From Arthrinium phaeospermum (Eukaryota; Ascomycota; Sordariomycetes; Amphisphaeriales; Apiosporaceae), in assembly GCA_006503535.1 (NCBI GenBank), contig QYRS01000002.1:806001-870000 (forward strand): a stretch of 64,000 nt of DNA, given 5' to 3'. Positions 45,997 to 57,737 of the stretch are shown piece after piece. The notes below the pieces were generated by a model. It ran no database searches and was not told the DNA's origin. It saw only the letters and a list, made by a program, of their open reading frames with translations. Every line of letters starts with the position of its first letter. Position 1 is the first letter of the stretch. Both the position numbers and the translations under genes were made by a program.

Positions 45997-47959
45997 CTAA
46001 TCAACATGCATGGTGTCATCACCATCCACGACCGGCTCCTGCTCCAGGGGAACACCGCGTCCGCGACCGGCCAACAGCTCCCTCCTGATCTCGGGGCCGA
46101 TGGAGTGGTGGCCGTGCCTCAGAAGCAGATCCAGCAGGGCCTCGCGCTGGTCCTCGGTGATGTCATTGCGGTAGCGCTGGGCGAACGCCAGGAAGCACTG
46201 GTGCCAGATGACGGGGAGCTTGTGCTGCATCGTCGCGCGCTCTTCGCTGACGTCCATCATGACGTCGCCCTGCTTCACCGAGGCGGGGTCCTCGCTGGCG
46301 AAGCGCAAGAAGTGGAAGACCAGAGCGTCGAGGACCTGGTAGGGGAGGGCGTACTTCTTCTCAAGCCTGATACGCAAGGAAGGGTTAGCGGGCCCAAACC
46401 GAACATACGATGGTTTTGGGGAGTGAGCGTAGGGGGGAAGAAAGGAAATATACTGACAGAGTCTTGATGAAGACATTGGTCGCACCGGCGGACTCCGTGC
46501 CGTGGCTAGAAGACTGCTCCGCGGCGATATCGCAAAGTCCCTTGAGAGCGGCCGCCGAGTGAAGTACAGGAATACTGACACGAGTGAGCACAGCCGAGAT
46601 GATTGTGGCTTCGCGCAGTGTGCATCCCGAGTTCACCAAGGGGAACAGGAACCCCTTGAAAAAGGAGGCCGGCTTGTAGAGAAGCTTCTTGAGAGCATTG
46701 AATAGATGAACCTGGAAAAAGATGGCCGGATCAGCTTTTGGTCTTCGAGCAATGTCAAAGCTTAAGGCCGGGATAAAATCTCCTCGAGGGTAGCCTTCGG
46801 GGGTCTGGTAAGAAAGGATTCGGAGGCCGACGTACATTCAGCTTCTTTGTTTCGTAAATATCGCTTCGGACGTGCTCAAGTAGCACTGTTATCTTGATTA
46901 GCCCTATCCCGGACAATACGGTTTGTAGTAACTTACCGATCTCAGCGAACCGCTGCACCACAATTGGGGTGCTGGATACGAACTGTACGGATTACAATCA
47001 GCCATCTCTCCTATATACCGGGCATTCAAATGTGATATAGACCCCTGATGCTGAATGGAGAAACTCATGGTTCCCAAACAGGCGCGGAGGAAAATATAGG
47101 TATACGTACAATCCTGGTCGCGGCGTAGCATGCATTTGGTGTCCACCTGAGAATCGTTAGAGACGGATGCCGGTAGCAGAATATGGTTATCGTACTCATC
47201 CGGTCTTGTCAACTCAATGATCTGTTCCCAGTTCGGTATTGTCGGCAGGATCTTGAAAGGCTTCGGTAGCTGGCCTAAATACAATCCATCAGTAAGTCGT
47301 TAACCATGGTCACTGAGGAGGTACCCACCGCTCTTGTATCGTGCCAACCACATGCCAATCTTGGTATAGACTTCAACAACCTTCTCCGGCAGCTCAAACT
47401 CCTCATCTGGGGGACCGAGATCTCTGGGTTCGAGGGTCGATCCGCCCCCTGATTCCTGGGCTGCGATTTTCGCCATAATCAAGTCCGCTAAGTTGGTGCT
47501 TTGCCCTGGGGCTGCGTGCTGCTCCTGGCCTGGCCAGCCGTGCTCTAATAGAGGGTCTTGGTTTTCAGTCGGCATAAACTTGTTGAAAGTCGCAAGATCG
47601 TCGACCTCAATCTCCTCCTCCTCTACAGCGTCGTCGTCGTCGTTCCAGACATCGCCGTCATCTTCGAACGCATCGTTCCCCTCCTCGTCGAATCTCGAAT
47701 CAAAGCCGAATGGGCTCGCTTCTGTGGGTGGCCTCGGCGCGGCGGCGTCGTTCTCTTCTTGAAGCTCGCGACCGATTTGCAAGATCTTCCTCGACGCCTT
47801 GGCATCTATGAATCCCTCTTCGCGTTCCTTGTCTTTGCCGTTGCCGCCCTTGGACTTGCGCTGCTTGGGCGCCTTGAGGATGCCGGTGGCAAGGTACTCA
47901 TTTTCGAGCGGGTCGTGGCGCGCCTTGCGCGAGGAGTTGGGCGTCGTTGCTTTGGGCAT
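45997..47959 (-). CDS. ENP1: Enp1/bystin, 40S pre-ribosome factor
   Basis: Needed for pre-40S maturation and export. Seven exons, 5' to 3': 47959-47329, 47274-47196, 47146-47110 (37 nt), 46982-46937 (46 nt), 46885-46836 (50 nt), 46711-46458 and 46366-45997, giving 488 residues. The N-terminus MPKATTPNSSRKARHDPLEN is basic, followed by an acidic region (about 85-115). The bystin domain begins QLPKPFKILPTIPNWEQII, continues through the microexons as RPDEWTPNACYAATRIFVSS and TPIVVQRFAEIVLLEHVRSD, then VHLFNALKKLLYKPASFFKG, RVSIPVLHSAAALKGLCDIA and LLEKKYALPYQVLDALVFHF. The longer upstream frame (to 48307) lacks family similarity, so 47959 is the start. It is divergent from HGH1 (667 bp). Confidence 0.95.
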
Positions 47960-48626
47960 CTTGGGATCTGGCACGCTCGTGGGATGGGAATTGGTGGTGC
48001 TATCAGAAGTGCTATCAACAACTCCAAGAGCGCATGAAAATCCGTCGCACGAATCGATAGCGACCTGAACTTTTTTGGTGGGGTCCGAAAAGTTACAGGG
48101 GATTTGCGGGGGCACTAATAAAATCCGCTGTGCAGTGTGCGTGGGAGAGACGAGATCAGGTCGTTTTAGGCAGGCGGTAAAGTTTTCATAGTCCCCGTAT
48201 CTTATCACTGAGGTATTGAAGCAGAGTTCAGACTGTATCCCATTTTTAAAAGAATAACGTATTCGTAAATATAGGCTTTCTAAGACATTTGCTATTCTTG
48301 AATGCAATAACTGCCGGTTTCACGTATGAATAGATGTATTTTTCTTGCTGAAATCCGTTGCGTTTGGTTTCCTCGGCCGTTTACCAGCTGAATGGTCCTT
48401 CAACCCGCAAAGAATCTCACCGCCTGCCCCTTGGATCTGTGCATAAAATTTACCACTGGCCTGGCCAACTACGTAATGTGCTATTGACTGAGCGACTCTG
48501 CCCCGCCCCCACCAAACTTCAATACTCGTACGAAGAGAAGAGCATCGAGATAGACTGAGTGCGCATTTGGAGTCAGAGATAATCTACATCACAACACCCG
48601 CTACCTATCTCTCTTTGCAATTCACA
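47960..48626. other. Divergent promoter region ENP1 / HGH1
   Basis: A 667-bp shared upstream region. Both genes serve the translation apparatus, so co-regulation is possible. No recognised motif beyond A/T runs (about 48240-48260). Confidence 0.55.
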
Positions 48627-49840
48627 ATGCCCACAGAACTGGAGGAGCTAGTTGGATTCATCGCGAATCCAAGTCAACAGATCCGACTTGTTGCGATAGA
48701 GAATCTGGTTCCGTATTCGATTTCGCAGCCCGATATCTTCAAAGCCGACAAATTCGTACCAATCAAGAACTTGAAGTTGTTGGTTAAAGACCACCCTGTG
48801 GGTTCCATATGATCGAATACTCACTTTTTACGATTTTACCCGTCGCTAATATTGCATAGAAAATCGCCGAGCATGTCATAACCATACTTATCAACCTTTC
48901 GGCTGATCGAGAGGTTCTTGAGAGTCTAGCTACTGACGAAAAGTTTCTTGACACTATTCTGAACTTCGTCACGGTAAGCGCAAATTGTGGAAGAATCTTC
49001 CTTCAGCAGATTCTTGTCTGGCGTGGGACTAACGTATCGGTATAGCTCCCAGAAGAGCCTAATGCAAACCTGCTCTCCATGTTATTGGCCAATCTGGCCA
49101 AGTGGGATGCATTTAAATCCATTCTTTCCAGAAAGCAGCCGCCGCCAAAGGAGCTCGGTTCCGACGACCTGGTTATGAACCAGTTGATGGACCTGTTTGT
49201 AAAGGGCGCTGAGGGAACCTACAACAAGGACGCAGACTACGACCATCTCTCGTATCTCTTTGCCGACTTGACCAAACATGCGGAGCTGCGCCACTATTTC
49301 GTCCACAAACAAGACTACGACGGGGTGATTCCCATCACCAAGATCAAGGTGTTTACCGAGCACAAGTCGCACGTTAGGAGGAAAGGAGTCGCTTCCACCA
49401 TCAAGAACGTTGCTTTTGACGTGCCCTCTCACCCAGCCTTCCTTGCCGAGGATGATATCAACATATTACCCTATGTTTTGTTGCCCATCATTGGCAATGA
49501 AGAGTTCGACGAGGAAGAGACAATGGCGATGCTACCCGACTTGCAACTGTTGGCCCCAGACAAGGAACGCGACTCGGATGCAGATATTATACAGACACAC
49601 CTTGAGACGCTCCTACTCCTTACCAGCACGAGAGAAGCCCGCGACCTAATGCGGAACGTTCAAGTCTATCCAGTCGTACGGGAACTTCACAAGAAGGTCG
49701 CCCATGAGGGAGTAGCGGAAGCATGCGAGCGTCTGGCCAACATGTTGATGCGTGACGAAGAGGACGCAGACGCCAAGGCAACGACCGAAGTTGCTGCCCT
49801 TGATGACGACGATGACGATGACAAAGTCGTCGAGGTCTAA
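48627..49840 (+). CDS. HGH1: Hgh1 homologue, eEF2-folding co-chaperone
   Basis: Hgh1 (FAM203) is an armadillo-like adaptor that helps the chaperonin TRiC and Hsp90 fold elongation factor 2. Exons 48627-48797, 48860-48973 and 49046-49840 encode 359 residues, the usual size. The start MPTELEELVGFIANPSQQIR and the repeats IRLVAIENLVPYS, HVITILINLSADREVLESLA and LLSMLLANLAKWDAF are family-typical. The central conserved block is DYDHLSYLFADLTKHAELR and the last is HLETLLLLTSTREARDLMR. The acidic tail DDDDDDDKVVEV is variable in this family. The second exon begins in phase 0 at KIAEH. An upstream in-frame extension lacks an ATG. Confidence 0.93.
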
Positions 49841-52452
49841 GCAGCTGTTGCAAAAGCTACATGGTTCAGGACTTCCATGCCGTCATTCTCGCCATGCTTT
49901 CGACTATGCATGGTAAAAGCTCTAGTATCGTCGACACATATGCCTACTGATAGAGATGGCTGCAAGATAGCGATATTATCTCCCCATCAAGTCATGGATA
50001 CCTGTGCTTGCCGGCTATGGACGCCAAGTTGGTTCTAAAGCAGCTCGTCGATTCGCTTTGGCGTATGCCCCAGTAAGTGCTTAGTCACAAACGAGTTGGA
50101 GCTGCGATCCATAGAGCGAGGAATAGATCACCGAATATAGAAAGGCTGTCTGTGCAGGAGGTTGTCCATTAAGAGCGACAGTTTGGATTTGCTGTCAATC
50201 AGCGACGAGTGTTGGATTACTGAGCGCCTAGCTGCCGCGTATCCAGCGAAGCCAAAATGCGACGACCTTAAGAACTGGGCCGTCCCAAGTTCTTTTTAGG
50301 ACTCAAACGTTCGGGTTCCTATTCCCGACCCCTACTTCGGGGCTACACATATTTCAAGTAGCGATGTGACAAATTGAATCTAAGTCCATATATCGTCCCA
50401 AGTCTCTTTACAAGAGTCATGAAATAGTTGAAGGAATGACTATCTCGGGGCCTCGGGCGAGGTTGCCCCTCCTCACAAATTAGCTGACGAAGGCCTGGCC
50501 AAGCTGCCGGGTTGACCCCATGAGTGCCAGAGCGGACGCAATTCGCCAAGTCCATCTGTGTCCAAACCACTCCCGTCGGGTGAAGTTTCCCGGCTATCGA
50601 CTACCTACATCATCGGTCCTATCCGCCCAGTGCGGATCGAGAAAGCCAAGGCCTGCCAAAAGCTTGTCAGCATGCGAAGCTTTAGATCCCGCCTGAAAAA
50701 CACCATACAACTAAGCGATGTCTTGGTAAGGCTTGTCATGGCTTCTCACGCCACTGCTGGAGTCTGAAGACGTCTAGGGATGTCACACGTTGTACAACAT
50801 GCACACCAACACGAACTGGTTTGTTAGCGCTGGTGTAGAGCGACCCGTTTCCAGATCAAACATCTTCCATGTATCTTTACGCAGGTTGAGCTATTGTTCT
50901 CCGTTTATCAGCAAACAGGCGTGTCTCGCGGTGCCTATCTCCTTTGGTCATCGTTGCGAGACCAACCAATAAGTTTATTTGTGAGTACTTACCTACATAC
51001 TTGCGCCGGGCCGTCAATAAGGGCGCGTTCTTCGTCGGCTGCAAGTGACCCCACTGGTGAGCTCTCCTGTCTACAGTACTGTACATACTTACTTGTATTG
51101 GACACTACCAGTAGCGGTCGCATACCCGTAGTCCTGGCCAGGAGGCGTAGTCTCCTGCCCCCGCCATGGGATCTAGGTTGGCCAGGCCAACTGGCCAATC
51201 AGACGACGGATATGGTAAAACGTGCCTGGAACACCAACTCTAATTCGTCGCCAGTCTATCAGAGAATCCTACGAATCAATATATAGGATACAAAGACAAC
51301 GCCGTTGCATCTGCTACCCTGTCGCAAATCTTCCCTTTTGGGATCCAACGCGCACGTCAGAAACTCGGTGGAGCCAAATACGCATACCGAACAGCAAAAT
51401 CTCTTGCCGTTCTCTATCCTATCACTTTCCGACAGCTGTGAGCCGTCCGAGGTGCCTTACGCAGACACCCGCATGCGAACGAGCGACTCCCTTGGCGGGC
51501 TGACGGGTACATGGAGGCCTGACGGTCTATCCGAATAGCGCGACCGTTTGGCTGGGATGTCATCGACGGTTCCCAGATGCGTAGCGCTGGAGGAGGGCGT
51601 ACCTCCCAGCAACCCACGTGGGTGTGCCATCAAACTGTAATTCGCGAACCTGCCTAGGGTTGGTTAGCAGGTCAGTAAGCGACCCGCGACAGTCGCTTGT
51701 CGCCTCTTAACAGGCGTGATGTATGCTGTTCAGAAATGACTAGCGAATACCTAGCTTCTAGCTGCTAGTTGTGTAAGTCAGGCATGCAGAGAGGCGCGTC
51801 GCTCCTGAACTAGGAAGTCTCTGCTGCTCATCGCGCCTATGCCGATGCATGAGGTCTCGCCATGGGACTGAAAGGCGCAGTCCAGCCGTTGTATGTATCT
51901 ATATTTGTTGACCGACCAGTGGAGTCGGCTAAGCTTTCCGCTGCAAACAAGTTCAACGCACATATGTAGGCACATCCCTACCAATGCATGGAGTACATAT
52001 GTACAATGGGCAGGCGCTGCGCCGATTCGCAGACGAACCCTTGCCTTCGGGCCTAACACCAGATGACGGTCATCTCGAGCTGAGCGAACTGGCGACTCAG
52101 AACGGGGCCGTCCAAATTAGTCGCTTCTCAGACCGATGGTGGGGACCTGTGCAAGGCAGGCAGGCAGGCAGACTGGCTGGGGCGGGTTCTGGAACCATTG
52201 CTCTGGGGGGAGGATTGGATGCCATGCTCGTCTTCCTTTGCCTGGAGATGATTTAAGAGAAGTCAGCCCTTCGCGTGGGACAAGCTTTTTGCTTTCCTTC
52301 CTCCCCTGTCCACAACCGTTTAACCCCAAGTCATTAAGACTCTTGGCCTTATTTCCTTTTCGAGCCCAGGCCTATATATTGTGATACACCTTGGCATATT
52401 CCTCTGAAGGATACCAGAGTTAGGGTTCACAAATATTCGACACAGCTCAGCC
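49841..52452. other. 2.6-kb intergenic region with a PHO-box candidate
   Basis: No gene recognisable; frames are under 135 codons with no motif. Short CAGG repeats occur at about 52155-52170. A perfect CACGTG with extended flanks lies at 51613-51622. Confidence 0.5.
51613..51622. promoter_or_regulatory. Candidate Pho4/NUC-1 site (CCCACGTGGG)
   Basis: A perfect 10-bp palindrome around CACGTG. It contains CACGTGGG, the high-affinity core of Pho4 in yeast; Neurospora NUC-1 binds CACGTG. It is 831 bp before the phosphate transporter start, a distance that is long but acceptable for filamentous fungi. Confidence 0.45.
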
Positions 52453-54617
52453 ATGTCGGGAGAGCTCGCGGCTCCCAAGGGCCCTGCCGCCGTCACCAAG
52501 ACGTCCGGCGGCAACGCTGCCTATCACAACTACCACAATGACTTCCTCCATATCCAGGACCCCAATGAGCGGCGCCGTCTTGCACTTGCCGAGATCGATG
52601 CCGCGCCCTTCGGTTGGTACCACGTCAGGTATGAGCGAGCTCTGCGATTTGGAACACAAAGGGTAGTTAGTACTGACACTGAATCAGAGCCGTGGTTGTC
52701 GCTGGTGTTGGTTTCTTCACAGACAGGTTAGTCATTGGTCCTTCCCGTAATACTCATGTTTCCTTACCGCCGGTATCCTGGTTCACTTGGAGCAACTGTG
52801 ACACCATGAAGAAAGCAGGGGCTGACTAGACGTATTAGTTACGATATCTTCGCCGTGTCGCTATTGACCCTCATGTTGGGCATAGTATACTACCCCAGCA
52901 CCGGAACCATGCCCGCCAGCTCCGACAACGCCATCAAGCTTGCTACCTCTGCCGGAACCGTCATTGGCCAACTTGGCTTCGGTTACCTTGCCGATCACGT
53001 TGGTCGTAAGAAGATGTATGGTCTTGAGCTTATCATTATCATCTTCGCAACCGTCGCCCAGGCCCTCAGCTCCAACAGCCCGTCCGTTGATGTCGTCGGT
53101 CTTATCATCTTCTGGAGAGTTCTTATGGGGTAAGTCAAAGCCATTTTGTGATGTCAGAATCGGTCAGGTGCTGTATGGTCTCGGCCAAGCCCCTGACGAG
53201 AGTCAACATATCACCCGCTGTAGTTGTAAGGCTAGAGCTGACATCGAATTAGTATTGGTATCGGTGGTGACTACCCTCTTTCGAGTATTATTACCTCCGA
53301 GTTTGCTACGACCAAGTGGAGAGGCGCCATGATGGGAGCAGTCTTCGCCATGCAAGGTCTTGGCCAGTTGGTAGGCAAACCCCCGAATCCCCTATTGCAA
53401 TTAAGAGAAAGCTAAACATGACATAGTGCTGTGCAATTGTCATGCTCTGCGTGACTGCCGGTTTCAAGTCGTCTCTGTCTGAGTCTCCTGACACCAAGCA
53501 CTGCAGCGGCGACTGTGCTATCGCCGTCGACAAGATGTGGCGTGTCGTTATTGGCTTTGGCGCCGTCCCTGCCACCATCGCTCTTTACTACCGTTTGACT
53601 ATTCCTGAGACGCCTGTTCGTACCGATTTACGCCTTGGTGTATGAGTCCGTACTGACCTTTACTAGCGTTACACTTTCGATGTCGGTCGCGATGTCGAGA
53701 AGGCCGCCGATGATGTCAAGGCTTACATATCTGGCAAATCCGGGGGCACGCCCGACGAGATCTCCCGCATCCAAGCCCGCGATGCCGCCCAGACTGAGAT
53801 GCAGATCCCCAAAGCAAGCTGGTCAGATTTCATCCGCCACTTCAGCATTCTCAAGAACGGCTTGCTCCTGTTCGGTACCGCTGGCTCTTGGTTCATGCTG
53901 GATGTTGCCTGTAAGTACAAGAATCACTCAATATCCCTTGAGCTATACTGACATTGGTGAAAAGACTATGGCCTGTCCCTGAACAACGCCGCCATCCTCA
54001 AGATCATCGGTTACTCGACCAAGAACGCCCGCACCTACGAGGTCCTGCTCAACACTGCCATTGGCAACCTCATTATTGTCCTGGCCGGCGCCGTGCCTGG
54101 TTACTGGGTCACTGTCGCCACCGTCGATACCCTTGGCCGCAAGACGATCCAGATGATGGGTTTCATCATCCTCACCATCCTCTTCGTGGTCATGGGCTTC
54201 GCCTACAACTGGATCGCCGCCCACAACCAGAACGGCCTCCTGGTCATCTACGTCCTGGCCCAGTTCTTCTTCAACTTCGGGCCCAACGCCACCACCTTCA
54301 TCGTTCCCGGCGAGGTGTTCCCGACGCGCTACCGGTCGACGGCCCACGGCATCTCGGCCGCCTCGGGCAAGATCGGTTCGATTATTGGCCAGGGCGCCAT
54401 CTCGACCCTCAAGTCGCGCGGCGCCACCAAGGACAACGACAGCCCCTGGCTCGACCACGTGCTCCAGATCTTCGCCCTCTTCATGCTGCTCGGCTGCTTC
54501 ACCACGCTGTGCATTCCCGAGACCAAGCGCAAGACGCTCGAGGAGCTCTGCGGCGAGGACCAGCCGGCGCCGTTGCCGGCTTCGGCTCATGAGCCGAAGC
54601 CGTCCGAGTCTGCTTAA
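52453..54617 (+). CDS. PHO84: Phosphate:H+ symporter of the Pho84/PHO-5 type
   Basis: A major-facilitator plasma-membrane symporter for inorganic phosphate. Seven exons (52453-52628, 52688-52726, 52839-53129, 53253-53370, 53427-53615, 53667-53910, 53965-54617) give 569 residues with 12 predicted helices. Signature segments: [16 protein letters not shown] with the Asp residues of helix 1, [14 protein letters not shown] (loop 2-3 motif), [19 protein letters not shown], a large central loop, [16 protein letters not shown] with the phosphate-binding Asp of helix 7, and [20 protein letters not shown]. The family matches high-affinity Pi transporters. Introns are 51-123 nt; the exon join at TDSYD is unusual in having a TTAGTC donor context (GTTAGT), but no other join gives the family sequence. 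A PHO-box candidate lies upstream. Confidence 0.95.
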
Positions 54618-54898
54618 AGGGGGGAGGGGCTGACGGCGCTCGGCTTTTATTTACTTAATTGAGAAGACGTGGGGACGTTTATGCAGACGACGTTGGCGGG
54701 ATGATTGACGCAGAGGATTGTACAATGGATGCATGGAGACGGTCGGGACTCGCATGTCACAAAATTATATACCCTTTCAATTCTTAACCAAATTTTGAAC
54801 TAGTTACTTAGACTGGGCTTCGAATGTTTTCCTTGAAATACACTACTTGATACTATCCTTTCCACGAAATGGTTTGTTGCTCAGCAGCGACATCGATG

Positions 54899-55346
54899 CT
54901 AGTCAGTTGAAACATTGACCTTTGTCTTGTCTAAGGATATTGGTAAGTCACCTGTTCGTTTATACAGGAAGCAGGCTAGGGGCCATGGCTTACAAAATGC
55001 GACATAGTCCTTGAAGTGCGCTGCCTTCTCCTTGGTCTCGGGATAATACCATGCAGCATTCTTCAGCTCATCGCCTATATTTATATATCATCATGATACA
55101 TTAGTAAGCAAGTCTTAGCCGCGTTCAGAGTAGGGGTTAGGTCATGGGCGTACCGCCGACGGTGATGGTGTAGTAGCTCGCGTCCCCCTTCCAGGGGCAG
55201 TGGGTGCTGTGGTCCGTCTTGCTGAAGTACTCGCTCTTGATGGAGCCTGGGGGGAAGTAGACGTTGCCCTCGACCACCTCGTAGACATCTGTCTCGGCCA
55301 CGGTGTTTCCGTTGACGGTAGCTACGGCGTGCCCGTTCGTCGGCAT
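54899..55346 (-). CDS. DUF427 domain protein
   Basis: A 101-residue single-domain protein of the DUF427 family, found in many fungi and bacteria; function unknown. Exons are 55346-55154, 55074-54994 and 54930-54899. The start is MPTNGHAVATVNGNTVAETD; the core is YFPPGSIKSEYFSKTDHSTH, CPWKGDASYYTITVGG, joined by the first intron to DELKNAAWYYPETKEKAAHF, and by the second to FYKTKVNVSTD, then stop. The last exon is only 32 nt and ends in TAG. The sequence pattern CPWKG...YY is typical of the family. It converges on the phosphate transporter, 281 bp away. No targeting signal is seen. Confidence 0.88.
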
Positions 55347-55824
55347 CTTCGTGGGAATGGCCGGTGAGATTGTGGTTTTCTTTAGCCTTTTGTGTTCGTT
55401 TTGATACTGTTGATTGGGATATATGTCTATATTGATGGGTTCGGGGCAGGAGGTGAGAAGAGACCTGTATAAATGGTAAAGCCAAGGCCTGCGGGGTACT
55501 CATGCTTTGGGGAAGTTTGAATACGATGATATATCTAATGTGTGGCTTGCAGTAGTACAATTTCTAATTCTACATATGTCAGCAGTGTCGGCCTGTGTAT
55601 TAATCAGCATCCGATATACTTTCACAGCGTCTTCGCCTATTTCTCTCTACTTGAACATTTCTGAAGAGTGGTTCCGATATGGGCTCTCCATTATGACATC
55701 ATGTAATGTACTACATAATATGAGTATGTCGCTTATCCCCGAGAGTCCCTTGATCACATCTGGGAATAAGAGGCGGTAACATCATATCAACCTCGTCATC
55801 GCCTTCCCTTGGTGGTCCCTGAGA
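55347..55824. other. Intergenic region between DUF427 and IFI6/27-like genes
   Basis: Both genes lie on the minus strand, so this is the DUF427 promoter and the 3' flank of the next gene. Nothing recognisable. Confidence 0.55.
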
Positions 55825-56494
55825 TCATCCCCAGAGCATGCCCAGGCGCTGAAGGAATGAGAACAAAGAACCCTTCGGGATGTACCCGGCATAAGTGCTT
55901 TCCCACCATGCAGCAAACGAGCCTTTTAGAGTAATGTCAATACAGGTCGGCTTAAGCTTAAGTGCAGTGTATAATCTGGGAAAATCACATACCTTCCATG
56001 GGGCCTAGCTCAGCAAATCCCAAAGCCTCCACAACTGCAGGGGCAAGTATCACCAAGATGCCAACAGCGATGATCGTCAAGATGCCAGCCGCGGCGATGG
56101 GGTGATCCTTGGGAAACTGGAACAACGCATCCGCGACCTCGGACGCGCGACTGGACGCGACTTGCATGGCGCTCCCCATCTTCTCGGGACTTTCCTCCAA
56201 GATCGCTTTGATGCCATCCAGGACCCTTTCGGCAATCCACTCGGTCCAGCCCTCCGCGCCAACGGTGTCGCCGACCTTCTGGCGCAGAGTAGCGCCTTCT
56301 TTCTCGGCGGAGCGCAGAATGGAAACGATATCGGCCACGGCCGCTTCTGCTGAGCGCCGCGATGAGGGCAAGACTGGAAGTGGGTTTGGTCTTGGCTTTT
56401 CATCGATGAGGCATTGGGCAGACCCAACGTCGTGTCGGAAATCATCGTTGTCGCTGCCGCAAAGGCAGATAAGCATTGACAATAGTGCATCCAT
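55825..56494 (-). CDS. IFI6/IFI27-like small membrane protein
   Basis: Resembles fungal proteins with the interferon-induced 6-16 (IFI6/IFI27, ISG12) hydrophobic domain. Exons 56494-55993 and 55922-55825 (70-nt intron, GTATGT...AAAAG) give 199 residues. The N-terminal part is a polar region with a possible amphipathic helix (AADIVSILRSAEKEGATLRQ has one mismatch in my reading, so treat as approximate). The domain has FPKDHPIAAAGILTIIAVGI, LVILAPAVVEALGFAELGPM, then, across the intron, EGSFAAWWESTYAGYIPKGS and LFSFLQRLGMLWG, which matches the fungal version closely. Vertebrate relatives act in mitochondria and apoptosis; that role cannot be transferred here. An upstream in-frame start (56683) would add residues without similarity. 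Confidence 0.78.
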
Positions 56495-57737
56495 TGTTGG
56501 CGATGATATGGTGAGAGCACTGATGATGGGTGTTTTGATATGGGCACAATACGAGAGGAAACACGAGATTGAAGGACGAGCTACAAACAGAGACGTCGGG
56601 AAATTGGGCTGATAGATTTTATGCTCCAGTTGTTTGTTCGGGTGGCAAGCAAACAGAAGCCATAAACCAACCATACCCTTCAAATAGGTAACACCAGGTT
56701 AACGGCCTGGGCCGGTGAGGCTCCAGGCAGAAGTGATGGGCCTCTGACATGCGACGTTTGCTTGTGTAACTGTATTAGCTGACCGCTAAATTTCCCGCCT
56801 CAGTCTTTTTCCAAGTAGGGACTCTACAGGCTGCCGAGTGAAGTGAGTGCAGCTATCATTCGTCTTTCTACCCAGTGCTGATTCTGGAATCGGGAGTTTT
56901 AATCTCTACCATTCGCACGCTGGCAAGAGCATTGGCAGACAACGCGACCTACCAAGCTCCAGATGCATCCTTCTATAGCTACCGGACGTTGTGTGTAAAG
57001 GCCTCGCCTGTAGTTAGGCTTCAAGAGGGGAAGGTCAATACATTTTACCTATGAGCTGGGCGAGAGCTGTGGTAGACGGCAATTGACGCTGGGCGGATAG
57101 CTGCTGACACATCCCATATTTGTCCTGGTGCGCAGAAATGCCCACAGTTGTACTGCTCGAGTAACATAGCGAAGTAGGCCTAACTGGTATGAAATGTTTG
57201 AAACCAGAATAGACGACGGTGAGATATCGATAAGCGAGAGATCCCTCCGCCCGTGGTATATTTCCCCGAACGACCGATGGGGGCTTGGGTGGACGACTTC
57301 TCCGCACCCCAGCTTCTCTCCACAAGTGGGGGAGACTTGGCGACTCAGTAGCTTCGGGTGCCGAGCAGGTGGGACGCGCCAGCTGATTCGATGTTTGGTC
57401 GGACGGCCCACGGATGACGCTTTGAACGCGCCCGGTTTAGTAATTCCTCCCAGCTCAGTCGTCTCGCGAACATCGGCTCTTATCTACTTACTAGTGGAGA
57501 ACTCTCGGCATTCAACGTGTGTCAACGTGCGTCCTTATTTGCTAATTGCTGCTGTGCTTGTCTTGTCCGCCATTCCATTTTCTGCTCATGAACGTTTTGC
57601 CTTTCTTCTCAACAGAAGTGAGACATTCTCCCCTCCTCAAAAGCAAAACCTACGGCTTCATATACCGAGGAAAGCCACTGTATTGTCTTCGCGCTTTCAC
57701 CAAAAGCAATTACCGCGCAAGAAACAAGTAGCCCGAC
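56495..57737. other. Divergent intergenic region, IFI6-like / cytochrome b2
   Basis: Promoter region for both genes. The 217-codon frame at 57194-57847 runs through the CYB2 start region in a different frame and is taken as spurious. No RNA gene seen. Confidence 0.55.

Noticed and set aside
45817..46467. 216-codon frame antisense to ENP1
   Set aside because: It covers the conserved C-terminal exon of bystin on the other strand.
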